This document shows positions 8,796-17,791 of a DNA stretch of 64,000 nucleotides, one piece after another. Source of the stretch: an uncultured Prevotellaceae bacterium (GTDB lineage Bacteria; Bacteroidota; Bacteroidia; Bacteroidales; Bacteroidaceae); assembly GCA_946415705.1 (NCBI GenBank), contig CAMKTN010000010.1, positions 1 through 64,000 on the forward strand. Reading direction: 5' to 3'. The position numbers and the translations under genes are program-made. Within the stretch, counting starts at the first letter, position 1. Each line of letters starts with the position of its first letter. The notes under the pieces were generated by a model, which was not told the origin of the DNA, did no database searches, and saw only the letters and a program-made list of their open reading frames with translations.

Positions 8796-9773
8796 TTATG
8801 ATATCAGTTTGTTGGCCCCGCTGGTAAACGATATGGCCTCGGGGTGGTCTTTGGCAAAGCTGTCGATGTGGCGCACGCGCTTCTCGTCGAGGATCTCATC
8901 GACGGCAATCAGGATGCCTGTCTCCTCAACGTCGCCAAAGCCGTAGTTGATGGCTGTGCCGAACATACGCATCGTCGGCGAAAGGCTCATGTAGGCGTTG
9001 ACGAGTGGCGGGATGTCATAGCCGCGCTGACGCACCTCGCGGTTCAGGATGCGGTAGTCCGCCTTGAATTCATCCTCGCTGAAGAGGGCAGCGAGCTTGT
9101 CGCTGTCCGCTTCAATTTCGAGCGGTTTCATCGGGAGGATGAGTTGGTCGGGGTCGGGGAAGTGTTTCTTGAGGAAGTAGAGGATCATGTCGCGTGCCTG
9201 GCGGTCGTAGCTCGGGTACATCGTCATCTTGCCGAAGAGATAGCGGACGTTTGGCATGACGACGGTGAGCGCTCCCAGTCCGTCCCAGAGATTGTCCAGG
9301 GCAAAGAGGGCCTTTGCGCCTGCGCGCGTGCTTTGATATTCTAAGGTGACCCAGCTGCGCCCCAGCTCGATGGTGTAGGGGAGGAAATCACGGATGAATT
9401 GTTCTGAGAAATGGAACATGTGGGATGTCGCCAGGATGGGCTGCCCCGCTTCATCGAAGCGCGCTTCCGTGCCCAGCAGGTAGCGATAGCCGCCGAGAAT
9501 GGCCTTTGCCTCGGGATCCCAGACAATGAGCTGCTTGTAGGGATTCTCCATGGTGTCGAATTCATCAAGGTCCAGCGCCTTGCCGGTGCCACCACCAGCA
9601 GCGCGGAAGGCTATCTCGCGCAGACGACCAATCTCGCGGAGCACGTTGGGAGCGTCCTGCCATGTGATGACATACACTTCGTTGTTGCTCTTGTTGGTGA
9701 ATCGCAGACGCTTGTCCTCGGTGAGCTCACTCATCAGGATGTCAACGGGAATAGGGGCAATGATCTCTTCCAT
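8796..9773 (-). CDS. OlsB/GlsB-like lipid N-acyltransferase
   Basis: 325 residues of the GNAT-type hemolysin/OlsB family, which attaches a 3-hydroxy fatty acid to the amino group of an amino acid (glycine in Bacteroides glycine lipids, ornithine elsewhere). Visible are 'EIGRLREIAFRAAGGGTGK', 'GGYRYLLG', 'IELGRSWV' and 'LWDGLGALTVVMPNVRYLFG', segments I associate with this family. The next gene downstream in reverse order, a PlsC-type acyltransferase, is the usual O-acyltransferase partner. Start ATG at 9773 is 19 bp after that gene's stop. The amino acid substrate cannot be told from sequence. Confidence 0.75.
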   Translation of the reverse strand: MEEIIAPIPVDILMSELTEDKRLRFTNKSNNEVYVITWQDAPNVLREIGRLREIAFRAAGGGTGKALDLDEFDTMENPYKQLIVWDPEAKAILGGYRYLLGTEARFDEAGQPILATSHMFHFSEQFIRDFLPYTIELGRSWVTLEYQSTRAGAKALFALDNLWDGLGALTVVMPNVRYLFGKMTMYPSYDRQARDMILYFLKKHFPDPDQLILPMKPLEIEADSDKLAALFSEDEFKADYRILNREVRQRGYDIPPLVNAYMSLSPTMRMFGTAINYGFGDVEETGILIAVDEILDEKRVRHIDSFAKDHPEAISFTSGANKLIS

Positions 9774-9792
9774 GTTCTTAGAACGTTATGGT

Positions 9793-10596
9793 TTACAGTT
9801 CGTACACCTTCTCCTTCACCCATTCAGCCCATTCCACGGGGCGGCGGGTGGTGTCGAAGGTGGTGTAGGGGATGGGTTTGCCGAAGCGCACGGTATAGTG
9901 GTTTCCGCAGGAACGGTACATCTCATCGGGCAGCAATAGCATGGCCAGATTGAACTTGATACCCAGGCGCTTGCACCAGTTGGCGATGCGATAGAAGCGG
10001 GGTGAGTTCTGTGCGATGAAATGAACGGGAACGACGTCGCGTTGTGTTTGTATGCTTTTCTGTATGAAGGCCTTACCCCATGCTAGGTCACGAATCTGTC
10101 CGTTGATCTTACGTGAGCAGATGCCGGCGGGGAACAGGATGACCTGATCGTCGCTGTGGAAGACGCTGTCCACCTGTTGCGGCAGGTTGCGCGACTGGCT
10201 ACCTATCTTATTGATACCTACACAAATCGGTGCCAGCCCTTTCAGGTTCAACAGCAGGTCGTTGACGAGGTATTTCACGTGGCCGTTGTACTTTGTGCCG
10301 ATGATACCACCGAGTGCTACGCCGTCGATGCCGCCCAGCGGGTGGTTGGAGACGAAGGTGAAGTGGCCGTCAGCCGGCAGTTCCTCCAGACCTTCCACGT
10401 TCAGTTGTACGCGGAGGTATTCAATACCTTTTGTGCAGAAGTCAACGCCTACGTGGCCGCGGCGAAGGAACTCGTTGATAAAATCTTCGTGGATAAGGCG
10501 TTTGAGCCAGCGAATGACAAAACCAGGGACTTTGTTGCCTGCCCGTTCCCGAACAATGCGCTCAAGGTCAATGGTTAATTCGTTCTGTTCAGACAT
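9793..10596 (-). CDS. PlsC-type 1-acyl-glycerol-phosphate/lyso-lipid acyltransferase
   Basis: 267 residues with the acyltransferase motif NHPLGGID (an NHxxxxD variant of HxxxxD) at about residue 103 and a later 'LFPAGICSRK' matching the FPEG block. Together with the OlsB-like protein it fits a glycine/ornithine lipid pathway: N-acylation then O-acylation. I chose ATG 10596 (MSEQNELTID); the ORF's extra 29 residues overlap the upstream gene's end. No membrane anchor is obvious, so it is probably a peripheral membrane protein. Alternative: a general phospholipid acyltransferase. Confidence 0.78.
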   Translation of the reverse strand: MSEQNELTIDLERIVRERAGNKVPGFVIRWLKRLIHEDFINEFLRRGHVGVDFCTKGIEYLRVQLNVEGLEELPADGHFTFVSNHPLGGIDGVALGGIIGTKYNGHVKYLVNDLLLNLKGLAPICVGINKIGSQSRNLPQQVDSVFHSDDQVILFPAGICSRKINGQIRDLAWGKAFIQKSIQTQRDVVPVHFIAQNSPRFYRIANWCKRLGIKFNLAMLLLPDEMYRSCGNHYTVRFGKPIPYTTFDTTRRPVEWAEWVKEKVYEL

Positions 10597-10619
10597 TGTG
10601 GAGGGCTTGGGTGGCAAGT

Positions 10620-10976
10620 TCAATAAATGGTGAACTTGCGGTTGTTGATGTAATAAGTTCCTTTGGGCAGTCCGGACAACCAATTGGTACCCTTTGACAG
10701 GCGGAATGCTGTGTAGAAGACGCCGCCCTCTGTGTAGATGGGCAGGATCTGGTTGTAGCGACTCTGCACGCAGATCTGTCGTCCCTGCTGACGGATGCTC
10801 ACTGGCAGCGGACTTGTCATCATACGGTTCTGAACCTCAGGATTCTGGGTGGACAATGCAGGCTGACGGGAGAGCGTGTCAGTCCGTTCCACTTGAGCCG
10901 CCATCCGTGATGGAATCACGACTCCCGTGAGCATTGCCGCCATGACAAATAATATGATCCTCAGGTTCTTTTTCAT
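10620..10976 (-). CDS. Small secreted protein of unknown function
   Basis: 118 residues with a signal peptide (about 1-27: KKNLRIILFVMAAMLTGVV) and no family I recognise. The C-terminal third ('LPIYTEGGVFYTAF...LSGLPKGTYYINNRKFTIY') resembles the beta-strand tails at the ends of many Prevotella secreted proteins. It is the first gene after the operon promoter at 11011-11042 and is 23 bp from the acyltransferase. Confidence 0.65.
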   Translation of the reverse strand: MKKNLRIILFVMAAMLTGVVIPSRMAAQVERTDTLSRQPALSTQNPEVQNRMMTSPLPVSIRQQGRQICVQSRYNQILPIYTEGGVFYTAFRLSKGTNWLSGLPKGTYYINNRKFTIY

Positions 10977-11010
10977 AAAAAGAGACGTGCCTCAAAGGCT
11001 GATTTGGGTA

Positions 11011-11042
11011 CAAAGGTAGGCATTTTTGCTCGCTTTGCCAAA
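11011..11042 (-). promoter_or_regulatory. Consensus promoter of the 11.0-2.6 kb operon
   Basis: On the minus strand: TTTG (11042-11039), 20-bp spacer, TACCTTTG (11018-11011). This is an exact Bacteroidota vegetative promoter. The predicted start near 11005 gives a leader of about 30 nt before ATG 10976. Confidence 0.85.
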
Positions 11043-11222
11043 TTTTGTAAAGAAAAATTGCATTTTTCTATAGGAAAAAGCATTTCTGCTGCTCCGCGCC
11101 TCCTCACTCGTTTCTTTAGTTAAAGTGTAGCTTTAATTGCATAAAAAACCAAGAAACAGCGAATTATAATTTTTTAAGAAATTATTTTTGCGGATGATAC
11201 ATAAAAATTGAAATAAAGTAAC

Positions 11223-11230
11223 TACCTTTG
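11223..11230 (+). promoter_or_regulatory. -7 box at the head of the dcw cluster
   Basis: TACCTTTG ends 4 bp before the rsmH start codon at 11235. If used, transcription would start at or within a base or two of the ATG, giving a leaderless or nearly leaderless mRNA. No TTTG lies at 19-21 bp upstream, so the -33 element is weak or absent. Confidence 0.5.
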
Positions 11231-11234
11231 CGCC

Positions 11235-12164
11235 ATGGAACCCGACATTTATCACATCCCGGTGCTTTTGCACCCCTCTTTAGAGGGCCTAAACATCAAG
11301 CGTGATGGAACTTATGTGGATGTGACGCTGGGCGGTGGCGGTCATAGCCGCGCACTGTTGGCGCAGTTGGGAACGGGTGGTCGCCTCTTCAGCTTTGACC
11401 AGGATGCTGATGCCATCGAGAAGTGTGAGCGTCAGCGTGAGGCCGAGGACTCCACGGATGCCGAGTGGACATTGGTGCGCTCCAACTTCCGCTACCTCCG
11501 GAATTGGATGCGTTACTATGATGTCGATGGCGTAGATGGTATCTTGGCTGACTTGGGTGTCTCCAGTCATCATCTGGATGAGGCTAGCCGCGGTTTCAGC
11601 TTCAGGGCCGACGCTCCGCTGGACATGCGCATGAATCAGTCCGCCACCATGTCGGCAGCAGAGGTGGTCAACCGCTATTCTGTGGAACAGCTGACCTCCG
11701 TCTTTCGCCTCTATGGCGAGCTGCATCAAGCCTCACGGTTGGCAGCAGCCATCGTGAAGGCACGCTCTACGGCTCCCATCGATACGACGTTCCAGCTTGT
11801 GCAGGTGCTCACCCCGCTGGTAGGGCGCGACCGCGAAAAGAAAGATCTGGCTCGCGCCTTTCAGGCGTTGCGCATCGAGGTGAACGGTGAAATGGAAGCC
11901 TTGCGCAGTATGCTGACGGCCGCTGTTGATCTGTTGCGCCCCGGTGGCCGTCTGGTGGTCATCGCCTATCACTCCCTGGAGGACCGCATGGTGAAGAATC
12001 TCATGCGTGCCGGCAATGTGGAAGGTGAGGTGGAACAAGATGTGTTCGGGCGCAGTCAGGCTCCATTCCGGCTCATAGGCAAACCGATTGCCGCAGATGA
12101 AGAAGAAATCCGATGTAACCCTCGAAGCCGCAGCGCTCGCCTGCGGGTGGCAGAGAAGGTCTAA
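11235..12164 (+). CDS. rsmH: 16S rRNA (cytosine1402-N4)-methyltransferase
   Basis: SAM-dependent methyltransferase (MraW) that modifies C1402 of 16S rRNA. 309 residues, normal length. Near the N-terminus 'HIPVLLHPSLEGL' and the SAM-binding 'DVTLGGGGHSRALL' (about 29-42), then 'FSFDQDADAI', 'GILADLGVSSHHLDEASRGFSF' region and 'IAYHSLEDRMVK' are all present. It opens the dcw cluster. An mraZ gene, often just upstream, is absent; the upstream neighbour is the divergent lipid/parE operon. Confidence 0.96.
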   Translation: MEPDIYHIPVLLHPSLEGLNIKRDGTYVDVTLGGGGHSRALLAQLGTGGRLFSFDQDADAIEKCERQREAEDSTDAEWTLVRSNFRYLRNWMRYYDVDGVDGILADLGVSSHHLDEASRGFSFRADAPLDMRMNQSATMSAAEVVNRYSVEQLTSVFRLYGELHQASRLAAAIVKARSTAPIDTTFQLVQVLTPLVGRDREKKDLARAFQALRIEVNGEMEALRSMLTAAVDLLRPGGRLVVIAYHSLEDRMVKNLMRAGNVEGEVEQDVFGRSQAPFRLIGKPIAADEEEIRCNPRSRSARLRVAEKV

Positions 12165-12200
12165 GGTAGAAGAAATATTAGAGAAAAGAGAGAGAACAAC

Positions 12201-12743
12201 ATGAAACGTAAAGATGAAGATTTGAAGGACGACGTACGTTTGGTCGTCACCAATCTCGAAGAGGATGTCCTGATGGAAGAGGACGCCCAAGAAGTTTCCG
12301 AAGCTGATGAGACATCGGCTGCGGAAGCTGTGCCCGATGATATCCCCGTGGCGTTTACGGAGGAACCTGAACGCGAGGCTCCGCGCTCGGGTTGGCGCCT
12401 GTTCTCCACCGAGGACCTGCCGCAGGTGTCTTTGCGTGAGATCCTGGGTGGCGACTACCTCTTGGGTAGCTATCTTCGCCGTAACATCTGGTTCATCCTT
12501 CTGTTGGTGCTGCTGAGTATCCTGTACATCTCCAACCGCTATGCCGCCCAGCAGGAGATTATCGAAGAGGAAAAGCTACGCCAGGAACTGGTGGAGAAGA
12601 AAAACTACGCTCTCACCCAGTATGCAGCGCTGACGATGGCCAGCCGCCAGAGCAGCATCGAACGGAAGCTGCGACAGCTGGGCGACAGCCTGCTGATGAG
12701 TGCCACCGAACCGCCGTTCATCATACGGGTGAAGAAGGAATGA
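12201..12743 (+). CDS. ftsL: FtsL-like cell division protein
   Basis: 180 residues: an acidic cytoplasmic N-terminus (about 1-90, 'LEEDVLMEEDAQEVSE'), one membrane helix (about 96-113, 'IWFILLLVLLSILYISN') and a periplasmic coiled coil. This topology and its place between rsmH and ftsI identify it as the Bacteroidota FtsL-type protein that bridges FtsQ, FtsW and FtsI in the divisome. Sequence similarity to proteobacterial FtsL is not visible, so the assignment rests on position and topology. The N-terminal extension is much longer than in E. coli FtsL. Confidence 0.82.
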   Translation: MKRKDEDLKDDVRLVVTNLEEDVLMEEDAQEVSEADETSAAEAVPDDIPVAFTEEPEREAPRSGWRLFSTEDLPQVSLREILGGDYLLGSYLRRNIWFILLLVLLSILYISNRYAAQQEIIEEEKLRQELVEKKNYALTQYAALTMASRQSSIERKLRQLGDSLLMSATEPPFIIRVKKE

Positions 12744-12775
12744 GTACCACGTAAACAAGAGAGAGCGTCACAGAA

Positions 12776-12826
12776 AAAGAGAGGTCAATTGATAGAAAAT
12801 TAAAGAGAGGTCAATCAATAGAAAAT
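12776..12826. repeat. Two near-identical 25-bp direct repeats before ftsI
   Basis: AAAGAGAGGTCAATTGATAG... at 12776-12800 recurs at 12802-12826 with two mismatches and 26-bp period. The downstream copy runs into AATAGAAAATAAGGAGT, which also precedes murD (17773 onward) and contains AAGGAG, one of the few Shine-Dalgarno-like sites in the window. Confidence 0.85.
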
Positions 12827-12834
12827 AAGGAGTC

Positions 12835-14913
12835 ATGAAATTCGACCATAAACATATTATCCCCCGTTACACCTTTGTCATCATCCTGCTGACACTGGTG
12901 GGTGTTGCCGTCGTCGTTTCGGCAGGTTATCAGATCTTCTTCCAGCAGAGCTATTGGGAGCGGGTGCGTGAGCGTCTGGCCTCTCGCCAGCAGGACATCC
13001 CTGCTGTTCGCGGTAATATCTACTCTGCCGACGGCCAGCTGTTGGTAGGGTCTATGCCCATCTACACACTGTATGTCGATCTGGTGGTTGTCGATCGTAA
13101 CGACAGCGTTGCCGAGCGTAAGCATCGCCAATGGCGTGACACGACCTTCGTCAAGGAGATCGATAGCCTGAGCATTGGGTTGAACCGTCTGTTCCCCAAG
13201 AGATCAGTCATGGAATATAAGGAACTCCTCAACACGGCCTATCGCAATGCCTTGAAACGTGAGACTTCTTCGAGCAAATGTCAGCGCACCTTCGTGCTGG
13301 CGCGCAACGCGTCCTATATCCAATACCGCGAGTTCCTGAAACTTCCTTATGTGCGCTATGGCCGCAACAAATCAGGTATGTATGGCGAGGAGATCCCGCA
13401 GCGCCAGAAGCCTTACGGCAGTATGGCCCGACGCACGTTAGGCGACCTAATGTCCACCAGCGATTCCGCCATGAATGGTCTGGAGTTGGCCTACGACAGC
13501 ATCCTGCGCGGGGTCAATGGTAAGAAGCACCGCGAGAAGGTGCGCCGTATGTGGACGGACCGCACGGATGTGGAGCCCATCAACGGCCTGGACATCATCT
13601 CCACAATCGATGTGGGCATGCAGGATGCCGCTGAGCGTATCCTTGTGAAGAAGCTGCACGAGGTAAACGGCGAGGTGGGTGTCGTGGTCCTCATGGAAGT
13701 GGCTACGGGCGATGTGAAGGCGATTGTCAACATGACCCGTCTTGGCACCCCTGGCAACTACACTTATGCCGAGGTGAAGAACAATGCCATCACCGACCTT
13801 TGGGAACCCGGCTCCACGTTTAAGACGGCCTCCATCATGGTGGCGCTGGAAGATGGTATGGTGACCCGCAAGGACAGCGTCCAGGTGGGCAACGGACAAT
13901 ATCTCATGCATGGTCGTCTGATGAAAGACCACAACTGGCGCAAGGGCGGTTACGGTCGTGCCATCTCGGTTGATGAGTGTCTGATGTTCTCGTCGAATGT
14001 CGGTGTCAGCCGCATCATCGATGAGCATTACAACCAGCATCCGGAGAAATATGTCGATGGCTTGCATCGCGAAGGCGTAGGCGTTCCCTTCACGCTACCG
14101 TTCAAGGGACAGGGCTTCCCCAGTGTGCGTCGTCCGAAACCAGACGGCAGCAACTGGAGCAAGACCGCGCTGGCATGGATGAGTATCGGTTATGAGACGC
14201 AGATACCGCCCATCTATACCGTCACCTTCTACAATGCCATCGCCAATAACGGGTGCATGGTGAAACCCCGCTTTGTGCGCGAGATTCGCAAGGATGGTGT
14301 CACCCTGAAGGAGTTCCCCGTGGAGGTGGTGAAGCAGCGTATCTGCAAGCCCAGCACGCTGAAGGACATTCATGAGATTCTGGAGCGCGTGGTCAACGAC
14401 AAGACAGGTCTTGGCAAGAAAGCTGGTTGCAAGCAGTTCAAGGTCTGTGGAAAGACAGGTACCGCTCAGGTGGCCGACGAACACGGTAGCTACCACGGAT
14501 CTCCAGCCCGTTATATGGTCAGCTTCTGTGGCTTCTATCCATCCGAGAAACCGCAGTATTCCTGCATCGTCTGCATCAAGAAGAGCGGCCTTCCCGCATC
14601 GGGTGGCGGTCAGTGTGGTCCGGTCTTCAGCGAGCTGGCACAGTATGTGATGGCCAAGGGCGTCTTCCGCGAAGCTCATGAGGCCGCAGACAGCACTTCC
14701 GTGTTCGAGGCCCCGGCACCCATGACCATGCCGGAGGCTGAAGCCGGTACCGTTCCTGACGTGACCGGCTTGGGAGCCCGTGACGCTGTCAACCTCCTGG
14801 AACCCTTAGGGCTCAAGGTGACATTGCATGGACAAGGTCACATCTATAGGCAAAGCATCCATGCCGGTCAGCAAGTCGTGAAAGGGCAGACCATAACGCT
14901 TGATATGAAATAA
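12835..14913 (+). CDS. ftsI: Penicillin-binding protein, septal transpeptidase with PASTA domain
   Basis: Division-specific transpeptidase (PBP3 type) that crosslinks septal peptidoglycan. 692 residues: N-terminal membrane anchor (about 12-34), PBP dimerisation domain starting near '[13 protein letters not shown]', and transpeptidase domain with SxxK at Ser327-Lys330 ('GSTFKTAS'), SSN at 386-388 and KTG at 540-542. A single PASTA domain ends the protein ('[17 protein letters not shown]'), typical of Bacteroidota FtsI. Preceded by AAGGAG 4 bp upstream of the ATG. Confidence 0.95.
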   Translation: MKFDHKHIIPRYTFVIILLTLVGVAVVVSAGYQIFFQQSYWERVRERLASRQQDIPAVRGNIYSADGQLLVGSMPIYTLYVDLVVVDRNDSVAERKHRQWRDTTFVKEIDSLSIGLNRLFPKRSVMEYKELLNTAYRNALKRETSSSKCQRTFVLARNASYIQYREFLKLPYVRYGRNKSGMYGEEIPQRQKPYGSMARRTLGDLMSTSDSAMNGLELAYDSILRGVNGKKHREKVRRMWTDRTDVEPINGLDIISTIDVGMQDAAERILVKKLHEVNGEVGVVVLMEVATGDVKAIVNMTRLGTPGNYTYAEVKNNAITDLWEPGSTFKTASIMVALEDGMVTRKDSVQVGNGQYLMHGRLMKDHNWRKGGYGRAISVDECLMFSSNVGVSRIIDEHYNQHPEKYVDGLHREGVGVPFTLPFKGQGFPSVRRPKPDGSNWSKTALAWMSIGYETQIPPIYTVTFYNAIANNGCMVKPRFVREIRKDGVTLKEFPVEVVKQRICKPSTLKDIHEILERVVNDKTGLGKKAGCKQFKVCGKTGTAQVADEHGSYHGSPARYMVSFCGFYPSEKPQYSCIVCIKKSGLPASGGGQCGPVFSELAQYVMAKGVFREAHEAADSTSVFEAPAPMTMPEAEAGTVPDVTGLGARDAVNLLEPLGLKVTLHGQGHIYRQSIHAGQQVVKGQTITLDMK

Positions 14914-14924
14914 AAACAAACTAT

Positions 14925-16388
14925 ATGAAACTATCGGAACTTCTATCAGTCATCCAACCCCTTGACGTGCAGGGGTCACAGGATATTGAGATTACGGACA
15001 TCGCCATCGACTCCCGTCAGGTGAAGGATGGAACCCTGTTCATTGCCGTTCCCGGCACTCAGGTGGATGGCCATCAGTTCATCCCCAAGGCTGTGGAGCA
15101 GGGGGCTGCCGCTGTCGTCTATAGCCGTCCGGATGGTCTTGCTGGCGGCGCTGCGCCCCAGGTCACCTTCATCCGCGTTGCCGACAGTGAGTGCGTGGTG
15201 GGGCCTCTGGCACATCATTTCTTTGGCGATCCCACAGAAAAACTCGATCTCATCGGTGTCACCGGTACTAATGGCAAAACGACCATCGCCACCTTATTAT
15301 ATAAGATGTTCCGTGCGTTTGGCTATCAATGCGGACTCTGCTCCACCGTCTGCAACTATATCGATGATGAGGCCATCCCCACCAGCCATACCACTCCCGA
15401 TCCCATCACGCTGAATCGGCTGCTCGGTCGCATGGCCGATGCGGGCTGCCGCTATGCCTTCATGGAGGTGAGCTCCCATAGCGTGGCACAACACCGCATT
15501 GCAGGTCTGAAGTTCAAGGGCGGCTTGTTCACCAACCTCACGCGCGACCATCTCGATTACCACAAGACCGTGGAGGCTTACAGGGATGCCAAGAAAGCAT
15601 TCTTCGACAGTCTGCCCGCAGACGCCTTCGTGGTGACCAATGTCGATGACAAGAACGGCCTCTTCATGACACAGAACACCAAGGCTACGGTGAAGACCTA
15701 CAGCCTCCGTGCGATGGCAGACTTCCGTGCCCGCATCCTGGAGGAAGGCTTCGATGGCATGGAACTGAACATCAACGACCGCAATGTTTTCGTACAATTC
15801 ATCGGCCGTTTCAACGTCTCGAACCTCCTCGCCGTCTATGGCGCTGCTGTTTGCTTGGGCAAAAAACCGGAGGACGTGCTTGTGGTGCTCAGCACGCTGA
15901 AGCCTGTCAACGGACGCTTTGAGACCATCCGTTCTCGCGAAGGTGTCACCGCTATCGTTGATTACGCCCACACTCCCGATGCCCTTGACAATGTCCTTGC
16001 CACGATCAATGAGATCCTGCAGAAGAAGGGTCAGTGCATCACCGTCTGTGGCGCTGGCGGCAATCGCGACAAGGGCAAGCGCCCGCTGATGGCACAGAGT
16101 GCTGTGCGTGCCAGCGACCGCGTCATCATTACCTCCGACAATCCTCGTTTTGAGGAGCCTCAGGATATCATCAATGATATGCTTGCCGGCATCACGACGG
16201 CCGAGGACAAGCGCAAGGTCCTCAGCATCGTGGATCGTCGCGAGGCCATCCGCACAGCGTGTGCCATGGCACAGCCCGGCGATGTCATCCTGATTGCCGG
16301 AAAAGGCCACGAAGACTATCAGGACATCAAAGGTGTCAAGCACCATTTCGATGACCACGAAATCGTCCGAGAAGCCTTCGCCCTTTAA
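14925..16388 (+). CDS. murE: UDP-MurNAc-tripeptide synthetase
   Basis: Adds the third residue of the peptidoglycan stem peptide. 487 residues with the Mur ligase ATP loop '[15 protein letters not shown]' (from about 110), 'SSHSVAQHR', and the C-terminal '[10 protein letters not shown]' (about 403). The DNPR motif is the accepted marker for meso-diaminopimelate rather than lysine. It starts 11 bp after ftsI. Its stop codon is the first element of the heptad tract that leads to mraY. Confidence 0.96.
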   Translation: MKLSELLSVIQPLDVQGSQDIEITDIAIDSRQVKDGTLFIAVPGTQVDGHQFIPKAVEQGAAAVVYSRPDGLAGGAAPQVTFIRVADSECVVGPLAHHFFGDPTEKLDLIGVTGTNGKTTIATLLYKMFRAFGYQCGLCSTVCNYIDDEAIPTSHTTPDPITLNRLLGRMADAGCRYAFMEVSSHSVAQHRIAGLKFKGGLFTNLTRDHLDYHKTVEAYRDAKKAFFDSLPADAFVVTNVDDKNGLFMTQNTKATVKTYSLRAMADFRARILEEGFDGMELNINDRNVFVQFIGRFNVSNLLAVYGAAVCLGKKPEDVLVVLSTLKPVNGRFETIRSREGVTAIVDYAHTPDALDNVLATINEILQKKGQCITVCGAGGNRDKGKRPLMAQSAVRASDRVIITSDNPRFEEPQDIINDMLAGITTAEDKRKVLSIVDRREAIRTACAMAQPGDVILIAGKGHEDYQDIKGVKHHFDDHEIVREAFAL

Positions 16389-16453
16389 CCATAACCCCTC
16401 AACCATAACCCCTCAACCATAACCCCTCAACCATAAACCCTCATCCCTCCACC
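16387..16453. repeat. Heptad tract filling the murE-mraY gap
   Basis: From the murE stop codon to the mraY ATG the sequence is a single register of 7-mers: AACCATA and ACCCCTC alternating, then AACCCTC, ATCCCTC and CACCATG, the last containing the start codon. The same unit occurs inverted at 28901-28928. Confidence 0.95.
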
Positions 16454-17719
16454 ATGCTCTACTATCTCTTCAGATATCTCAATGAATTCGGCATCCCAGG
16501 TGCTCACCTGTGGACCTATATTTCCTTCCGTGCCATCTTAACGTTGGTGCTCTCCTTGATCATCTCCGCCTGGTTTGGCGAGTGGTTTATCAAATTCATG
16601 AAACGTCGCAACCTCAGCGAGGAACAGCGCGATCCCAGCATCGACCCGTATGGTGTTGAGAAGATAGGTGTACCCACGATGGGTGGCATCATCATCATCG
16701 TGGCGACGGTCGTTCCAGCCTTGTTGTTGGGCCGCTTGCGTAATATCTACATGCTCCTCATGCTGGGCACCACCGTGTGGCTGGGCTTGCTTGGTTTCTG
16801 GGACGATTACACCAAGATGACGAAGGGCAAGGATGGCATCCGCCCGATCTTCAAGCTGGTAGGTCAGGCACTGCTGGGTCTGGTCGTAGGCCTTGTCCTG
16901 TGGCTCAGTCCTGACGCTGTGGTGCATGAGAATGTGATCACGGAACGTCAGAATGGGGTAGAAGTGGTTACGCACACGAGTGAACCCGTCAAGAGCACTG
17001 TGACGACCATCCCCTTTGTGAAGAACAACAACCTGCGCTACTCGGATGCTTTCCTATGGTTAGGGCAGTATAGGACCGCTGCCGGCTGGATTCTCTTCGT
17101 CATCGTGACCGTCTTCATCGTCATGGCCGTCAGCAACGGTGCAAATATGAACGATGGAATGGATGGAATGTGCGCCGGCAACTCAGCCATCATCTGTCTG
17201 ACGCTCGGCATTCTCGCCTATGTGTCCTCGCACATCAGAATGGCGGCTTACTTGAATATCATGTTCGTGCCAGGCTCCGAGGAGTTGGTGGTATTTCTGA
17301 TGGCTTTTGTAGGCGCCCTGATTGGTTTCCTGTGGTACAACGCCTACCCGGCACAGATCTTCATGGGCGATACGGGTTCGTTGGCCATCGGCGGCATCGT
17401 GGCTGTCACAGCCATCATCATTCACAAGGAATTGCTGTTGCCGCTCATCTGTTTCATCTTCTTCATCGAGAGTGTCAGCGTCCTCTTGCAGACCAACTAT
17501 GCACGCTATGGTAACAAGCGTGGTCTGAAGCTCCGTTTCTTTAAGCGGGCTCCCATCCATGACACCTTCCGTGTGAAGCCGGGACAGCTGCCTGCAGACT
17601 TCCGTGTGCTGCTGAACTGGCCTAAGGGTTGTTGGCTGGAGTCGAAGGTCACCACCCGTTTTTGGATTATTACGATTATGATGTGCGCCCTCGCCATCGT
17701 CACGCTGAAGATTCGTTAA
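16454..17719 (+). CDS. mraY: Phospho-MurNAc-pentapeptide translocase
   Basis: Membrane enzyme that makes lipid I from UDP-MurNAc-pentapeptide and undecaprenyl phosphate. 421 residues, about ten membrane helices, with 'GVPTMGGIIII', 'LGFWDDYTKMTKGKDG', 'NGANMNDGMDGM' and 'FMGDTGSLAIGG'. It carries the ~60-residue insertion seen in Bacteroidota MraY ('VVHENVITERQNGVEVV'). Odd: the usual PxHHHxE motif near the end reads APIHDTFR, retaining only the first His. Starts inside a heptad repeat. Confidence 0.95.
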   Translation: MLYYLFRYLNEFGIPGAHLWTYISFRAILTLVLSLIISAWFGEWFIKFMKRRNLSEEQRDPSIDPYGVEKIGVPTMGGIIIIVATVVPALLLGRLRNIYMLLMLGTTVWLGLLGFWDDYTKMTKGKDGIRPIFKLVGQALLGLVVGLVLWLSPDAVVHENVITERQNGVEVVTHTSEPVKSTVTTIPFVKNNNLRYSDAFLWLGQYRTAAGWILFVIVTVFIVMAVSNGANMNDGMDGMCAGNSAIICLTLGILAYVSSHIRMAAYLNIMFVPGSEELVVFLMAFVGALIGFLWYNAYPAQIFMGDTGSLAIGGIVAVTAIIIHKELLLPLICFIFFIESVSVLLQTNYARYGNKRGLKLRFFKRAPIHDTFRVKPGQLPADFRVLLNWPKGCWLESKVTTRFWIITIMMCALAIVTLKIR

Positions 17720-17754
17720 GAGTTTAAGGTTTAAAGTTTAAGGTTTAAGGATTT
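17720..17754. repeat. Heptad tract after mraY
   Basis: Five 7-mers directly after the mraY stop: GAGTTTA, AGGTTTA, AAGTTTA, AGGTTTA, AGGATTT. Closely related to the tract after ntpB at 57212. Confidence 0.9.
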
Positions 17755-17791
17755 AGCCTCGTGCTAAGTAAAAAATAGAAAATAAGGAGTT

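Noticed and set aside
16387-16453. Possible CRISPR array
   Set aside because: 7-bp tandem units without spacers; no cas genes in the window.
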